Positions 33,788-42,778 of a DNA stretch of 64,000 nucleotides are shown here, one piece after another. Every line of letters begins with the position of its first letter. The first letter of the stretch is position 1. This DNA comes from Virgibacillus ihumii (GTDB lineage Bacteria > Bacillota > Bacilli > Bacillales > Amphibacillaceae). The stretch is taken from positions 3,162,001 through 3,226,000 of the forward strand of contig NZ_CACVAN010000001.1 of the NCBI RefSeq assembly GCF_902726655.1, read 5' to 3'. Below the pieces are notes generated by a model. The model made no database searches and was not told the DNA's origin. It was given only the letters and a program-made list of their open reading frames with translations. The translations under genes were made by a program, and so were the position numbers.

Positions 33788-34447
33788 ATGCTAACAAACG
33801 AACAGATGAACCAGTGCAAAGCTGCTCTGACGGAGCGGCAGGACGAACTTATTAATCATGTCAACGATCATTTCGGAATGACCCAAGCTTTTTGGAAGGA
33901 ATCGATGCATGAATTATCCAGTTATGATAATCATCCGGGCGATATGGGGACAGAAATGTTTGAGCGGGAAAAGGACACGGCATTAAATGAGCATGCTGAG
34001 AAGGAACTCGAAGATATTAATGCCGCACTGCATGCGCTGGAAAATGGGACATACGGAATTTGCGCAGAATGCGGAAGAGATATTCCCTATGAACGACTTG
34101 CTGCTATGCCGACTGCGGATAGATGTCTCGAACATGCTGAACATCGTAACCCAATTAATGACCGTCCGATTGAGGAGCAGGTGTTCAGTCCGAATATAAA
34201 TCCCGATGAAGTGACACCTGAGGAACAGACGGGATATGACGCCGAGGATGCCTGGCAGGAAGTCGGCAGATACGGCACGTCAGAAACACCATCAGACTTC
34301 TTTGGTGACCGGGATAATTATGATGAAATGTACCCTAATAGTGATGAAAATATTGGCAGTGTCGAGGATGAAGAAAGCTTTCTTGCAGCAGACCGATACG
34401 GCAAATTTACAGGTGTAACACCGAACCATAATAAATTTGAAGAATAA
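33788..34447 (+). CDS. yteA: YteA-like TraR/DksA zinc-finger protein
   Basis: 219 aa. N-terminal coiled-coil (about residues 1-80) with DKSA-like acidic character (ELSSYDNHPGDMGTEMFERE), zinc finger GICAECGRDIPYERL to ADRCLEHAEH (Cys-x2-Cys, Cys-x2-His), and an acidic C-terminal tail rich in DNYDEMYPN. Fits Bacillus YteA, a sporulation-associated DksA homologue. It probably contacts RNA polymerase through the secondary channel. GGAGG upstream of ATG. Confidence 0.88.
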   Translation: MLTNEQMNQCKAALTERQDELINHVNDHFGMTQAFWKESMHELSSYDNHPGDMGTEMFEREKDTALNEHAEKELEDINAALHALENGTYGICAECGRDIPYERLAAMPTADRCLEHAEHRNPINDRPIEEQVFSPNINPDEVTPEEQTGYDAEDAWQEVGRYGTSETPSDFFGDRDNYDEMYPNSDENIGSVEDEESFLAADRYGKFTGVTPNHNKFEE

Positions 34448-34448
34448 A

Positions 34449-34477
34449 TATGCACAGCCACAGTTATGTGCTGTGCA
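34449..34477. terminator. Terminator between yteA and the zinc-ribbon gene
   Basis: ATGCACAG / CTGTGCAT stem between convergent genes. Confidence 0.7.
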
Positions 34478-34493
34478 TATTCTTATATACACA

Positions 34494-35285
34494 TCAGAAC
34501 CCGCCCATAAATGAATTCATGAGCGCCCCCATAAGGGCATCCAGAAAGATTCGCATGAAAAAGCCATAGACCAGTAAGATGGTGATATATAGTCCCAGCA
34601 GTATATATATTCGGTCAAACCCGTCGGATGGCTGCTCCAACAGGATGAAAGTCGGAGCGATAAGCAGCATCCCCAGTATACTTATGAATGTAAGCAATAG
34701 TGCAAAAGCTGGAAATCCAACCAGCGAAAAAACGATGCCTGCAATATGAAATATAAAAAACGGGACCAGATATGCACCGTACTTCGCAACGATATCAGGA
34801 AACTTTGCAGCCTGGATAGTCAATTTGGAACATAGAAATGTTAATCCTGCGATTAAGAAGAAGAGCAGGATTAACAAAATAAACGGGATGACAAAACTAT
34901 CCAGAAATGAGAGTTCAATCATGACAGATAGCCCCATAGGTCCCAATGACACTGAATTGATGACAAAATGGTAACTAATAGCTATCAGCAGTGAAAACAG
35001 ACCAAACATAATGATTCCGGAACTGAAATCCGATTTATTGGCTTTTCTTGCTTCACTCGGGTTTTTAAGAAGGGCCATAAAAAAGTGGCCAAAATTCGCA
35101 CCTGTTGTTTTCAGTTTTTCTGACTTTTCATAATGCTGGTTCTTATTTTGTTCTTTGGTGGATGTGGCACCCGTGACAGTCTCAGACAAGGAAGAGTTGT
35201 TATCGTCGTGAAACGGCAGTTCTGCTCCACAATTTGTGCAATACTTTCCTTCATCTGATTCAAGACCGCAACTTGGACATTGCAT
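34494..35285 (-). CDS. Zinc-ribbon membrane protein with YIP1-like domain
   Basis: 263 aa. N-terminal zinc ribbon CPSCGLESDEGKYCTNCG (two CxxC), a polar linker to about residue 70, then five to six membrane segments. The GANFGHFFMALLKNPSEARK segment before the membrane part is common to this Bacillus group of zinc-ribbon/YIP1 proteins. Function unknown, perhaps envelope-stress or membrane-organisation related. The ATG has AGGAAG upstream. Transcribed toward yteA. Confidence 0.8.
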   Translation of the reverse strand: MQCPSCGLESDEGKYCTNCGAELPFHDDNNSSLSETVTGATSTKEQNKNQHYEKSEKLKTTGANFGHFFMALLKNPSEARKANKSDFSSGIIMFGLFSLLIAISYHFVINSVSLGPMGLSVMIELSFLDSFVIPFILLILLFFLIAGLTFLCSKLTIQAAKFPDIVAKYGAYLVPFFIFHIAGIVFSLVGFPAFALLLTFISILGMLLIAPTFILLEQPSDGFDRIYILLGLYITILLVYGFFMRIFLDALMGALMNSFMGGF

Positions 35286-35362
35286 AAGAAATCACTTCCT
35301 TTCTTATTATTACCCTTATTTTATACACTTTCGACAATGATAGCCAATTTTCCTGTCACGTC

Positions 35363-35605
35363 AAAAAGAGGCAGGGACAAATCAAAAAGTGTAATACAAA
35401 AAGACGAACAATATTAGAGTCTAGCGGAGGAAATATACGTAGACTCCTGCGGGGGAACAGGCCTAGATGAGACCCCGCAGTGCGTAAGCACGAGGAGGGC
35501 TCAACAACCGCCCGCGGAAAGCGAAGTATATTTCCGGAGCGGCTGAGTTCACCATTTAATTCGTTTTTTCTTTTGATAAATCACTTTTTGTCCCAGCCTC
35601 TTTTT
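35363..35605. repeat. 243-bp intergenic repeat element with terminal inverted repeats
   Basis: Ends are complementary: AAAAAGAGGCAGGGACAAA (left) and TTTTTGTCCCAGCCTCTTTTT (right). Inside lies a second pair CGGAGGAAATATAC / GTATATTTCCGGAG and the core ACTCCTGCGGG...GACCCCGCAG...CGCCCGCGGAAAGCGAAGT. That core resembles a multicopy intergenic element I know from many Bacillaceae genomes. It has no coding capacity and fills most of the gap between the zinc-ribbon gene and htrA. Confidence 0.8.
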
Positions 35606-35667
35606 GGTATATAAGCAAGTATAAAACTTTCTCATCACATTAGTGCAACTAAGACTTTGACAGCATC

Positions 35668-37077
35668 TTAGTTTTGTTGTGCACGTTTAGCTAATGTCAA
35701 TTCGACTGTTTGGGGTTCTCCATTTCGGTAAACTTCCATCTCGACCGTTTCACCGATCTCGGTTTCGGTGTACATATATTTTCGTAAATCAAGAATGGAC
35801 TTGATTTCGTGACCATTGATTTTTGTAATCACATCAAATTGCTGCAAGTTTGCTTCTGCAGCTGGTGAACCAGGCTCAACCTGTGCAACAACCATACCGC
35901 CTTTGACAGAATCCGGCAGTTGTATTTGATCACGGTACTGCAGCGGCACCTGACTGATTCCTACCGTGCTGATTCCGATATATGGCCGGGCAACTTTTCC
36001 GTTCTCCTCAAGCTGTTTCATAATTGGTTTTGCCTGGCCAATTGGTATGGCGAATCCAATTCCTTCCACATTACGGCGGGCAATTTTCATCGAGTTTATT
36101 CCAATAACCTCGCCATCAGCATTCAATAGTGCTCCACCACTGTTTCCTGGATTAATGGCTGCATCCGTTTGAATCACTTCGGTAACCCAGTCAGGGCGGC
36201 CGTCCCCGTCAACATCAACTTTAACGGAACGGTTCAGTCCGCTGATAATTCCTTTCGTTACTGAGTTTGCAAAATTCATACCGAGCGGGTTTCCAACAGC
36301 GATAACCGTTTGCCCGACTTTAAGGTTTTTGGATGATCCAAGATCTGCCACTGTGTTAATTTTTTTACCGTCAACCTGAAGTACCGCCAAATCTGTTAAT
36401 GGGTCCGAACCAAGAACTTTTGCATTAATTCTATCTCCATTGTTCAGTACAATCTTTACTTCTTCAGCGCCTTCCACCACATGGTGGTTTGTTACGACAT
36501 AGGCTTTACCATTTTCTTCTTTATAAATGATGCCTGAACCAGAACCAGCTTCCATACTTTTTGTCCATATGTTTTTCTGTTGCATGTTCAATACACCTAC
36601 AACCGCTTTGGATGCCTCATCAATAGTTGAGGCCACATTGACATTGCTTGAAGTTACGGTCTCGGCAATTGGAGGCGTTGCAGATTCGTTTGCGTTTGCC
36701 GAGTCTGTATTGCTGCTGTTGGTAGTATTCGTTGGAATTACATTTGTGACGAACAATAGTGCAACAATCACTGCCGCGATAACACCTCCAACTAATCCGC
36801 TGACAAGGGATGAAAAACCGCTTTTTTGTTTTTTGATTTTCGGCTTCTTGGCTTGTGTGTTTGCTCTTGCTGATTCCGCCACACCTTTATTTTCTTGTTC
36901 ATGGGAGGCTGTAGGTTCCTGCTGCGTGTGAAAAGTGTTTTCCTGTTCAGTCTGATTCCCATTGTCAGAAGGACTTTCCTTCATTTCATGATGCATATCT
37001 GAAGAATTTTCGTTGGAATCCTGTTGATTATTGGAAGAGTCGTTTTCAAATTCATGCTGATTATCATTTCGTTCCAT
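35668..37077 (-). CDS. htrA: HtrA-family membrane serine protease
   Basis: 469 aa surface quality-control protease. Cytoplasmic Asn/Gln/Glu-rich N-terminus (about 95 residues), one membrane segment (LVGGVIAAVIVALLFVTNVI), an extracytoplasmic S1C domain with His in VTNHHVVEGA, Asp in DPLTDLAVLQV and Ser in NPGNSGGALLN, and a C-terminal PDZ domain (KGGMVVAQVEPGSPAAEAN). The divergent cssRS pair mirrors htrB-cssRS in B. subtilis, where secretion stress induces the protease. Confidence 0.94.
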   Translation of the reverse strand: MERNDNQHEFENDSSNNQQDSNENSSDMHHEMKESPSDNGNQTEQENTFHTQQEPTASHEQENKGVAESARANTQAKKPKIKKQKSGFSSLVSGLVGGVIAAVIVALLFVTNVIPTNTTNSSNTDSANANESATPPIAETVTSSNVNVASTIDEASKAVVGVLNMQQKNIWTKSMEAGSGSGIIYKEENGKAYVVTNHHVVEGAEEVKIVLNNGDRINAKVLGSDPLTDLAVLQVDGKKINTVADLGSSKNLKVGQTVIAVGNPLGMNFANSVTKGIISGLNRSVKVDVDGDGRPDWVTEVIQTDAAINPGNSGGALLNADGEVIGINSMKIARRNVEGIGFAIPIGQAKPIMKQLEENGKVARPYIGISTVGISQVPLQYRDQIQLPDSVKGGMVVAQVEPGSPAAEANLQQFDVITKINGHEIKSILDLRKYMYTETEIGETVEMEVYRNGEPQTVELTLAKRAQQN

Positions 37078-37178
37078 TTTATGACCACCTTTCGATTAAG
37101 TTAAATTATAATTACAGTATTTATTATACCCATGCGGTTTGGCAGGCTATTGGTATAAATAAGTAAAAAGTGTGTAAT

Positions 37179-37209
37179 CTACCTTTTTAGTGTTCACTAC
37201 CCTTTTTTT
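37179..37209. promoter_or_regulatory. Direct repeats between htrA and cssR, candidate CssR sites
   Basis: CTACCTTTTT at 37179-37188 and CTACCCTTTTTTT at 37197-37209, 18 bp apart start to start, i.e. nearly two helical turns, in the 179-bp divergent promoter region. OmpR-type regulators bind such direct repeats. Confidence 0.45.
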
Positions 37210-37256
37210 ATGTAAAAATAACAGTAAGATAACAATTTGATAAGGAGTTCGGACTT

Positions 37257-37943
37257 ATGAGCAAGCATATTGGAATTGTGGAAGATGATGCAAATATCCG
37301 AAATATTGTATCCGCATATTTAAAGAAGGAGGATTATCAGGTAACGGTACTGGGGTCTGCGGAAGATGCCTGGGAACTGTGGGAAACGCAACCTCCGGAT
37401 ATGTGGGTGCTGGACATTATGCTTCCTGGAATGGATGGATATGAGTTTTGTAAAAAAATCCGAAATGAAAGTGACGTTCCAATTATTATTATCTCAGCAA
37501 AAGATGATGAGATTGATAAAATACTCGGCCTGGAGCTTGGCGGTGATGATTATTTGACGAAACCGTTCAGCCCAAGGGAATTACTCGCACGGGTTAAGCG
37601 TGTTTTTAAACGAGTACAGCCAAAAGAAGCGCAGAAAGAACCGTCTGAAGGCAAGCTGAAGGTGGATAACCTTCTGATTTATGAGAATGAGCGGCGGATT
37701 TTCTGGAATGGGGAGGAACAGGAGGTAACAGCAAAAGAGTATGAAATGATTCTTTTGTTCGCCGAAAACAGGAATCGTGCGTTCTCCCGTGAAGAGCTGC
37801 TTGTGAAAATTTGGGGGGAAAACTACTTTGGAAGTGATCGTGCGGTAGATGATCTCGTCAAACGTATTCGAAAAAAATTGAAAGGTATCTCCCTGGAGAC
37901 CGTTTGGGGTTATGGATACCGGCTGCGCAGTGAAGAGGATTAA
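37257..37943 (+). CDS. cssR: CssR-like OmpR-family response regulator
   Basis: 228 aa. Receiver domain with acidic pocket (GIVEDDANIR), phospho-acceptor Asp53 in WVLDIMLPGMDGYEF, and Lys in YLTKPFSPREL; C-terminal winged helix (REELLVKIWGENYFGSDRAV, DDLVKRIRKKL). The WVLDIMLP...DGY segment and the divergent htrA point to the secretion-stress regulator CssR. AAGGAG before the ATG. Followed by its kinase after 3 bp. Confidence 0.9.
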   Translation: MSKHIGIVEDDANIRNIVSAYLKKEDYQVTVLGSAEDAWELWETQPPDMWVLDIMLPGMDGYEFCKKIRNESDVPIIIISAKDDEIDKILGLELGGDDYLTKPFSPRELLARVKRVFKRVQPKEAQKEPSEGKLKVDNLLIYENERRIFWNGEEQEVTAKEYEMILLFAENRNRAFSREELLVKIWGENYFGSDRAVDDLVKRIRKKLKGISLETVWGYGYRLRSEED

Positions 37944-37946
37944 CGT

Positions 37947-39263
37947 ATGAAACTTCAATCACAGCTTAATCTGGCATTTTCTGCACTTTTGCTCGTTATT
38001 CTCACAGCTGCGGGCTTTGTTACATATTCATTAATTCTGGATATGCTGATTGATGATGAAAAAGCAGAACTTAGGCAAAAAGGGGAGCTGCTTGTCCAGT
38101 TAATTAATGAAGAGTATGGGTCACTGCAAAATGATCAGCAGCTTAGTGCATTTTTGGAAGATCAGGACTTGCAATTGTTTTTATATAATCGACAACAGGA
38201 CAGTGTCTTGTTTTATACGATGCCGCGTCAGTTTGTCGAAGGATTTTCAAGAGAGGATTACTTCGAGAATAAAGAAGAGCAATTGTGGGAGATTGGTAAC
38301 AGGAAATATGTTACATCGCGAATATTGTTTTACCCGGAAAGTTCCGGCATGGAGCTTATTCTGCTTACGCCATTGAATGATTTGCAAAAAGTTCAACAGG
38401 ATTTTTTCAGGCGCCTGTTGATTGTATTTATCATTGGAGCAATTGCTGCAATGATGCTCAGTTATTTTTTGACAAATAAATTGGTCACCCCGCTGAGCAG
38501 ACTGAAGCACCAACTGAAAAAGATTGAAAAACGAAAATTTGTTGATGTCGAACCGATTAAGGCAACGGGTGAAATCCGTGAGGTTGCCGAGAGTGTATAT
38601 GATATGGCAACGGAATTGCAGCGCTATATTAACACACAGCAGGCTTTTTTTCAGAATGCCAGCCATGAGTTGAAAACTCCGCTGATGACCATCCAGGGAT
38701 ATGCGGAAGGAATCAGGGATAAGGTTTTTGATCAGGCTGATGAAGAAAAAGGACTGGAAATGATGGTAACTGAAGTAAATCGGTTGAAGACAATTATCAA
38801 TGAAATGATTTTGCTTGCCAAACTGGATAGCTCCCAGGCTGCATACCAGCCGGAAAAAATCCGGACATCCGATTTGATTCAGCAAGTAATGGACCGAACC
38901 TTGCCAACAGTCAATGAGAAGGGTGTTGAACTGACATATGATGAAGACCCGGAAAGCAGACTGTATGTTGACCAGGAGAAGCTGTTGCGCGCATTGTTGA
39001 ATATTACCGTGAACGCGATACGGCATGCAGTGTCACAGGTTAATATCTCGGTAGAGGGTAAAACCGTTATAATAGAAGATGACGGAAATGGGATTGCGGA
39101 TGATTTGATTCCACATATTTTCCACCGGTTTGTTAAAGGTAAGAATGGTGAAACCGGGCTGGGACTGGCGATAGCGAGAGCGATTATCGAACAGTCCGGA
39201 GGGAAAATATCAGTAGAAGATTCAGAACTGGGCGGTGCTAAGTTTATCATCCGGTTTCAGTAG
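37947..39263 (+). CDS. cssS: CssS-like sensor histidine kinase
   Basis: 438 aa. Two membrane segments (about 9-32 and 152-175) flank an extracytoplasmic sensor region; then HAMP, HisKA with the phospho-His in NASHELKTPLMTIQGYAEGI, and the ATPase domain (NITVNAIRHA, EDDGNGIADD, GLGLAIARAIIEQSGGKI). Partner of the CssR-like regulator encoded directly upstream. In B. subtilis CssS detects misfolded exported proteins; that role is inferred from synteny. Confidence 0.9.
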   Translation: MKLQSQLNLAFSALLLVILTAAGFVTYSLILDMLIDDEKAELRQKGELLVQLINEEYGSLQNDQQLSAFLEDQDLQLFLYNRQQDSVLFYTMPRQFVEGFSREDYFENKEEQLWEIGNRKYVTSRILFYPESSGMELILLTPLNDLQKVQQDFFRRLLIVFIIGAIAAMMLSYFLTNKLVTPLSRLKHQLKKIEKRKFVDVEPIKATGEIREVAESVYDMATELQRYINTQQAFFQNASHELKTPLMTIQGYAEGIRDKVFDQADEEKGLEMMVTEVNRLKTIINEMILLAKLDSSQAAYQPEKIRTSDLIQQVMDRTLPTVNEKGVELTYDEDPESRLYVDQEKLLRALLNITVNAIRHAVSQVNISVEGKTVIIEDDGNGIADDLIPHIFHRFVKGKNGETGLGLAIARAIIEQSGGKISVEDSELGGAKFIIRFQ

Positions 39264-39274
39264 GGTATACGAAT

Positions 39275-39302
39275 TTTACAATTAATTTATTTGTGATATA
39301 AT
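39275..39302 (+). promoter_or_regulatory. typA promoter
   Basis: TTTACA (39275-39280), 16-base spacer, TATAAT (39297-39302), 46 bp before the ATG. Confidence 0.65.
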
Positions 39303-39348
39303 AGGATAGTTTGATTCATCTCGAAATCACAGAGGAGCGTACTTTTTT

Positions 39349-41178
39349 ATGCAATTAAGAGAAGATATCCGCAACATCGCTATTATTGCCCACGTTGACC
39401 ATGGCAAAACAACACTTGTCGATCAGCTTTTAAAATACTCCGGAACTTTCCGGGAAAACGAGCAAGTAAATGAACGGGCCATGGACTCAAATGATATAGA
39501 GCGGGAACGCGGGATTACCATTTTAGCGAAAAATACTGCGATAAAATATAATGATACAGCCATAAATATTCTCGATACCCCGGGACACGCAGATTTTGGC
39601 GGGGAAGTCGAACGGATTATGAAGATGGTTGATGGTGTAATTTTGGTCGTCGATGCCTATGAAGGAACAATGCCGCAAACACGTTTTGTGTTAAAAAAAG
39701 CACTGGAACAGAAATTAACGCCAATTGTTGTTTTAAATAAAATCGACCGTCCCAATGCGCGCCCGAATGATGTTGTCGATGAAGTACTGGACTTGTTCAT
39801 TGAACTGGGAGCAGACGATGAACAGCTGGAATTTCCGGTTGTTTATGCGTCTGCATTGAATGGTACATCCGGTACAGAGCCGGATAATCAGACGGAAACG
39901 ATGGATCCGGTGTTTACGACAATTATGGATCATATTCCTGCACCAATAGATACACAGGATGATCCATTACAGTTCCAGATTACGCTGCTGGATTATAATG
40001 ATTATGTCGGACGAATCGGTGTCGGACGTGTTGTGCGGGGAAAAATCAGTGTCGGTCAACAAGTGGTTGTCATGAAAAAAGACGGATCGACAAAAAATTT
40101 CCGTATCAGCAAGCTTTTTGGTTTTATCGGACTGAAACGGATGGAGATCCAGGAAGCAAAAGCCGGTGATATTGTGGCGATTGCCGGTATGGATGATATT
40201 AATATCGGGGAAACAATTTGTGACCGGGATCATGCAGAGGGGCTGCCATGGCTCCGTATTGACGAACCGACCCTGCAAATGACGTTTCTTGTTAATAACA
40301 GTCCATTTGCCGGCCGGGAAGGTAATTATATAACATCACGTCGAATTGAAGAGCGTCTTATGAAACAGCTGGAAACGGATGTGAGTTTACGTGTTGATCC
40401 GACCGATTCTCCTGATGCATGGACCGTATCGGGACGTGGTGAACTGCACTTGTCGATTCTGATTGAAAATATGCGCCGGGAAGGCTATGAACTGCAGCTT
40501 TCTAAACCACAAGTTATCATTAAAGAAATCGATGGTGTAAAATGCGAGCCTTATGAACGTGTGCAAGTAGATGTTCCGGAAGAATATACAGGTGGTGTTA
40601 TGGAATCACTTGGTGCACGTAAAGGTGAAATGCTTGATATGGTGAATCAGGGAAACGGCCAGGTTCGTATCGAGTTTAAGGTTCCATCGCGCGGTCTTAT
40701 CGGCTATTCTACTGAATTCATGTCTCAAACCCGTGGTTATGGTATTATAAACCATACATTTGACGCATATGAACCAATTGCCAATGGCCCGGTTGGAGGA
40801 CGTCGTGAAGGTGTACTTGTCGGAATGGAACATGGCAAAGCATCGACATACGGCATTATGCAGCTTGAGGATCGTGGTGTTATTTTTGTCGAGCCGGGAA
40901 CCGAGATTTATGCGGGTATGATCGTCGGCGAGCATAACCGTGAAAATGATCTGACCGTTAACATTACCAAGGAAAAACATCTGACCAATGTTCGTTCGGC
41001 AACAAAGGATCAGACAGCAACGATCCGAAAGACGCGTCAGATGTCATTGGAAGAAGCAATCGAATACTTGAATGATGATGAATATTGTGAAGTAACACCA
41101 GAATCGATTCGTCTTCGCAAAAAAATTTTAAATAAAAATGAACGTGAGAAAGCAGCGAAAAAATCCAAGCTAGGATAA
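39349..41178 (+). CDS. typA: TypA/BipA ribosome-associated GTPase
   Basis: 609 aa translational GTPase that binds the ribosome and supports assembly at low temperature and under stress. G1 AHVDHGKTT, switch I ERERGITILAKN, G3 DTPGHADFG, G4 LNKID, then domains II, III, V and the TypA-specific C-terminal domain (RQMSLEEAIEYLNDDEYCEV, TPESIRLRKKILNK). Normal length. GAGGAG before the ATG. Confidence 0.97.
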   Translation: MQLREDIRNIAIIAHVDHGKTTLVDQLLKYSGTFRENEQVNERAMDSNDIERERGITILAKNTAIKYNDTAINILDTPGHADFGGEVERIMKMVDGVILVVDAYEGTMPQTRFVLKKALEQKLTPIVVLNKIDRPNARPNDVVDEVLDLFIELGADDEQLEFPVVYASALNGTSGTEPDNQTETMDPVFTTIMDHIPAPIDTQDDPLQFQITLLDYNDYVGRIGVGRVVRGKISVGQQVVVMKKDGSTKNFRISKLFGFIGLKRMEIQEAKAGDIVAIAGMDDINIGETICDRDHAEGLPWLRIDEPTLQMTFLVNNSPFAGREGNYITSRRIEERLMKQLETDVSLRVDPTDSPDAWTVSGRGELHLSILIENMRREGYELQLSKPQVIIKEIDGVKCEPYERVQVDVPEEYTGGVMESLGARKGEMLDMVNQGNGQVRIEFKVPSRGLIGYSTEFMSQTRGYGIINHTFDAYEPIANGPVGGRREGVLVGMEHGKASTYGIMQLEDRGVIFVEPGTEIYAGMIVGEHNRENDLTVNITKEKHLTNVRSATKDQTATIRKTRQMSLEEAIEYLNDDEYCEVTPESIRLRKKILNKNEREKAAKKSKLG

Positions 41179-41195
41179 GTTGCTGTTGTGATATG

Positions 41196-41232
41196 CGGCG
41201 GAAGTGCATTTATGCGCTTCCGCCGTTTTTTA
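41196..41232 (+). terminator. typA terminator
   Basis: CGGCGGAAGTGC / GCGCTTCCGCCG stem with a T-run. The family A repeat array begins immediately after it. Confidence 0.9.
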
Positions 41233-41233
41233 T

Positions 41234-41352
41234 GGGCGGAACATCAACCGTACGGGAGAAACATCAACCGTACGAGCAGAACATCAACCGCAGGGGAGAA
41301 ACATCAACCATACGAGGTAGAACATCAACCATACGAGCATAAACTTCAAACC
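41234..41352. repeat. Tandem repeat array, family A (diverged 20-bp units)
   Basis: Units at 41234-41253, 41254-41273, 41274-41293, 41294-41313 and 41314-41334, then a decayed sixth. All contain AACATCAACC followed by G/A, T/C, A and end near AC or AG; the leading 6 bases vary as GGGCGG, GGGAGA, GAGCAG. Same core, period and post-terminator position as the array at 24118. Confidence 0.85.
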
Positions 41353-41410
41353 ACTGTTCCTGTAATAGTTGAAGTGGTATGCATAAGCAGGTAAACTGAA
41401 ACAAACTATC

Positions 41411-42499
41411 ATGCAAAGGGTGATCCAGATCCGATATCTTCTCATATTATTGGCGGTCGTATGTGTGACAAGTGCCTGTTCACAGCAAGAGAAGCCTAAT
41501 CCGGAGACAACAATGCAGGAAGCTTCTGATTCCGAACAAAGCCTAAAGGTCATTGCACAAAATCTTGATGAACCTTGGGAGATTGTGAAAAATGGGGAGA
41601 CTTTTTATATAAGTGAGCGGACAGGCAGTATTGTCAAAGTTCAGAATGGGGAGAAAACCCGTATGCCGGTGGAGTTTTCGGAAAACCTTTCCGATCAGCC
41701 GGAAGCCGGGCTGCTCGGAATTGATTTTCCAAAAAACTTCAGTGAGACTAGAACGGCATATGCTTATTACTCCTATCAGGAGAATGAACAATATTATCAA
41801 CGGGTTGTAACCATCCGGGCGCGAAATGGAAAGTGGACAGAGATGGAAACACTGCTGGATAAAATTCCTGGTGGTACATTTCATCAGGGTGGACGAATTG
41901 AGATCGGTCCGGATAATAAATTGTATATTACTACCGGTGACGCAACGAACCCTGAATTGGCACAGGACAGGAGCAGTTTGGCCGGAAAAATTCTGCGGAT
42001 GAATCTAGACGGTTCAGTTCCTGAGAATAACCCTTTTACTGATTCGTATGTTTATTCCTATGGACACCGTAATCCACAGGGACTCGCCTGGAATGATGAT
42101 AATCAGCTGTATGCGACGGAACATGGCTCAAGTGCATATGATGAAGTTAACCGGATCATTAAAGGGGAGAATTATGGATGGCCAGCTATCCGCGGAGATG
42201 AATCGGCACCGGACATGAAAGAGCCGGTAATTCATTCAGGAAACGATACGTGGGCACCGTCCGGCATGACATTTTTTAATGGTGATTTCTACTTTGCTTC
42301 ATTGGCAGGAGAAGGCTTGCGGCGGTTTGATCCGGAAGGCGGGGAGCTGGAACTGATTGTCTCGGATGTTGGCCGTGTACGGGACGCACGCGCTGCTGAG
42401 AACGGTATCTATTTTATAACCAATAATACGGACGGCAGGGGAATGCCGGATAAGAAGGATGATCGACTGCTGTTCATATCCGAAACTGAATTAGATTGA
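41411..42499 (+). CDS. PQQ-dependent sugar dehydrogenase-like (GSDH) lipoprotein
   Basis: 362 aa, probably lipid-anchored at the Cys in VTSAC (about residue 23). The glucose/sorbosone dehydrogenase beta-propeller is shown by GTFHQGGRIEIGPDNKLYIT, GDATNPELAQD, GHRNPQGLAWNDD, TEHGSSAYDEVN and ENYGWPAIRGDE. It oxidises a sugar or is a related lectin-like domain outside the membrane; PQQ synthesis genes are not visible here. The ATG has only a weak binding site. Confidence 0.85.
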   Translation: MQRVIQIRYLLILLAVVCVTSACSQQEKPNPETTMQEASDSEQSLKVIAQNLDEPWEIVKNGETFYISERTGSIVKVQNGEKTRMPVEFSENLSDQPEAGLLGIDFPKNFSETRTAYAYYSYQENEQYYQRVVTIRARNGKWTEMETLLDKIPGGTFHQGGRIEIGPDNKLYITTGDATNPELAQDRSSLAGKILRMNLDGSVPENNPFTDSYVYSYGHRNPQGLAWNDDNQLYATEHGSSAYDEVNRIIKGENYGWPAIRGDESAPDMKEPVIHSGNDTWAPSGMTFFNGDFYFASLAGEGLRRFDPEGGELELIVSDVGRVRDARAAENGIYFITNNTDGRGMPDKKDDRLLFISETELD

Positions 42500-42502
42500 G
42501 GG

Positions 42503-42541
42503 AAAAAGCTGCTATGCAAAGTTTTGCACGGCAGCTTTTTT
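42503..42541 (+). terminator. Terminator of the sugar dehydrogenase-like gene
   Basis: AAAAAGCTGC / GCAGCTTTTT stem with an 18-base loop. Between it and 42778 I see only a 12-bp palindrome ATTTTCGAAAAT (42673-42684) and a weak TTAAGA-18-TATATT candidate promoter for the gvp cluster. Confidence 0.8.
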
Positions 42542-42778
42542 ATAGTTGTTATCTAAACGTAATAGAAGTGAAATGCAATGATAACTCAACCATTTGAAGC
42601 AACGTGAAATTCCTTTGATGATGGGAAAAAATTATTACAATGGAGAGAAAAAATTGTTTAAGATTAAGACTATTTTCGAAAATCCGTTATATTTTCAGCT
42701 TTTGGAAGTTTTGATAAATATAGAAAGGGTTAAAGGTTACAAAATTTAATATTAAGTCCTGATGGAGGGAGGAAATTC

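Noticed and set aside
41188..41394. 68-codon open frame over the typA terminator and repeats
   Set aside because: It crosses a clear terminator and only translates repeat units.
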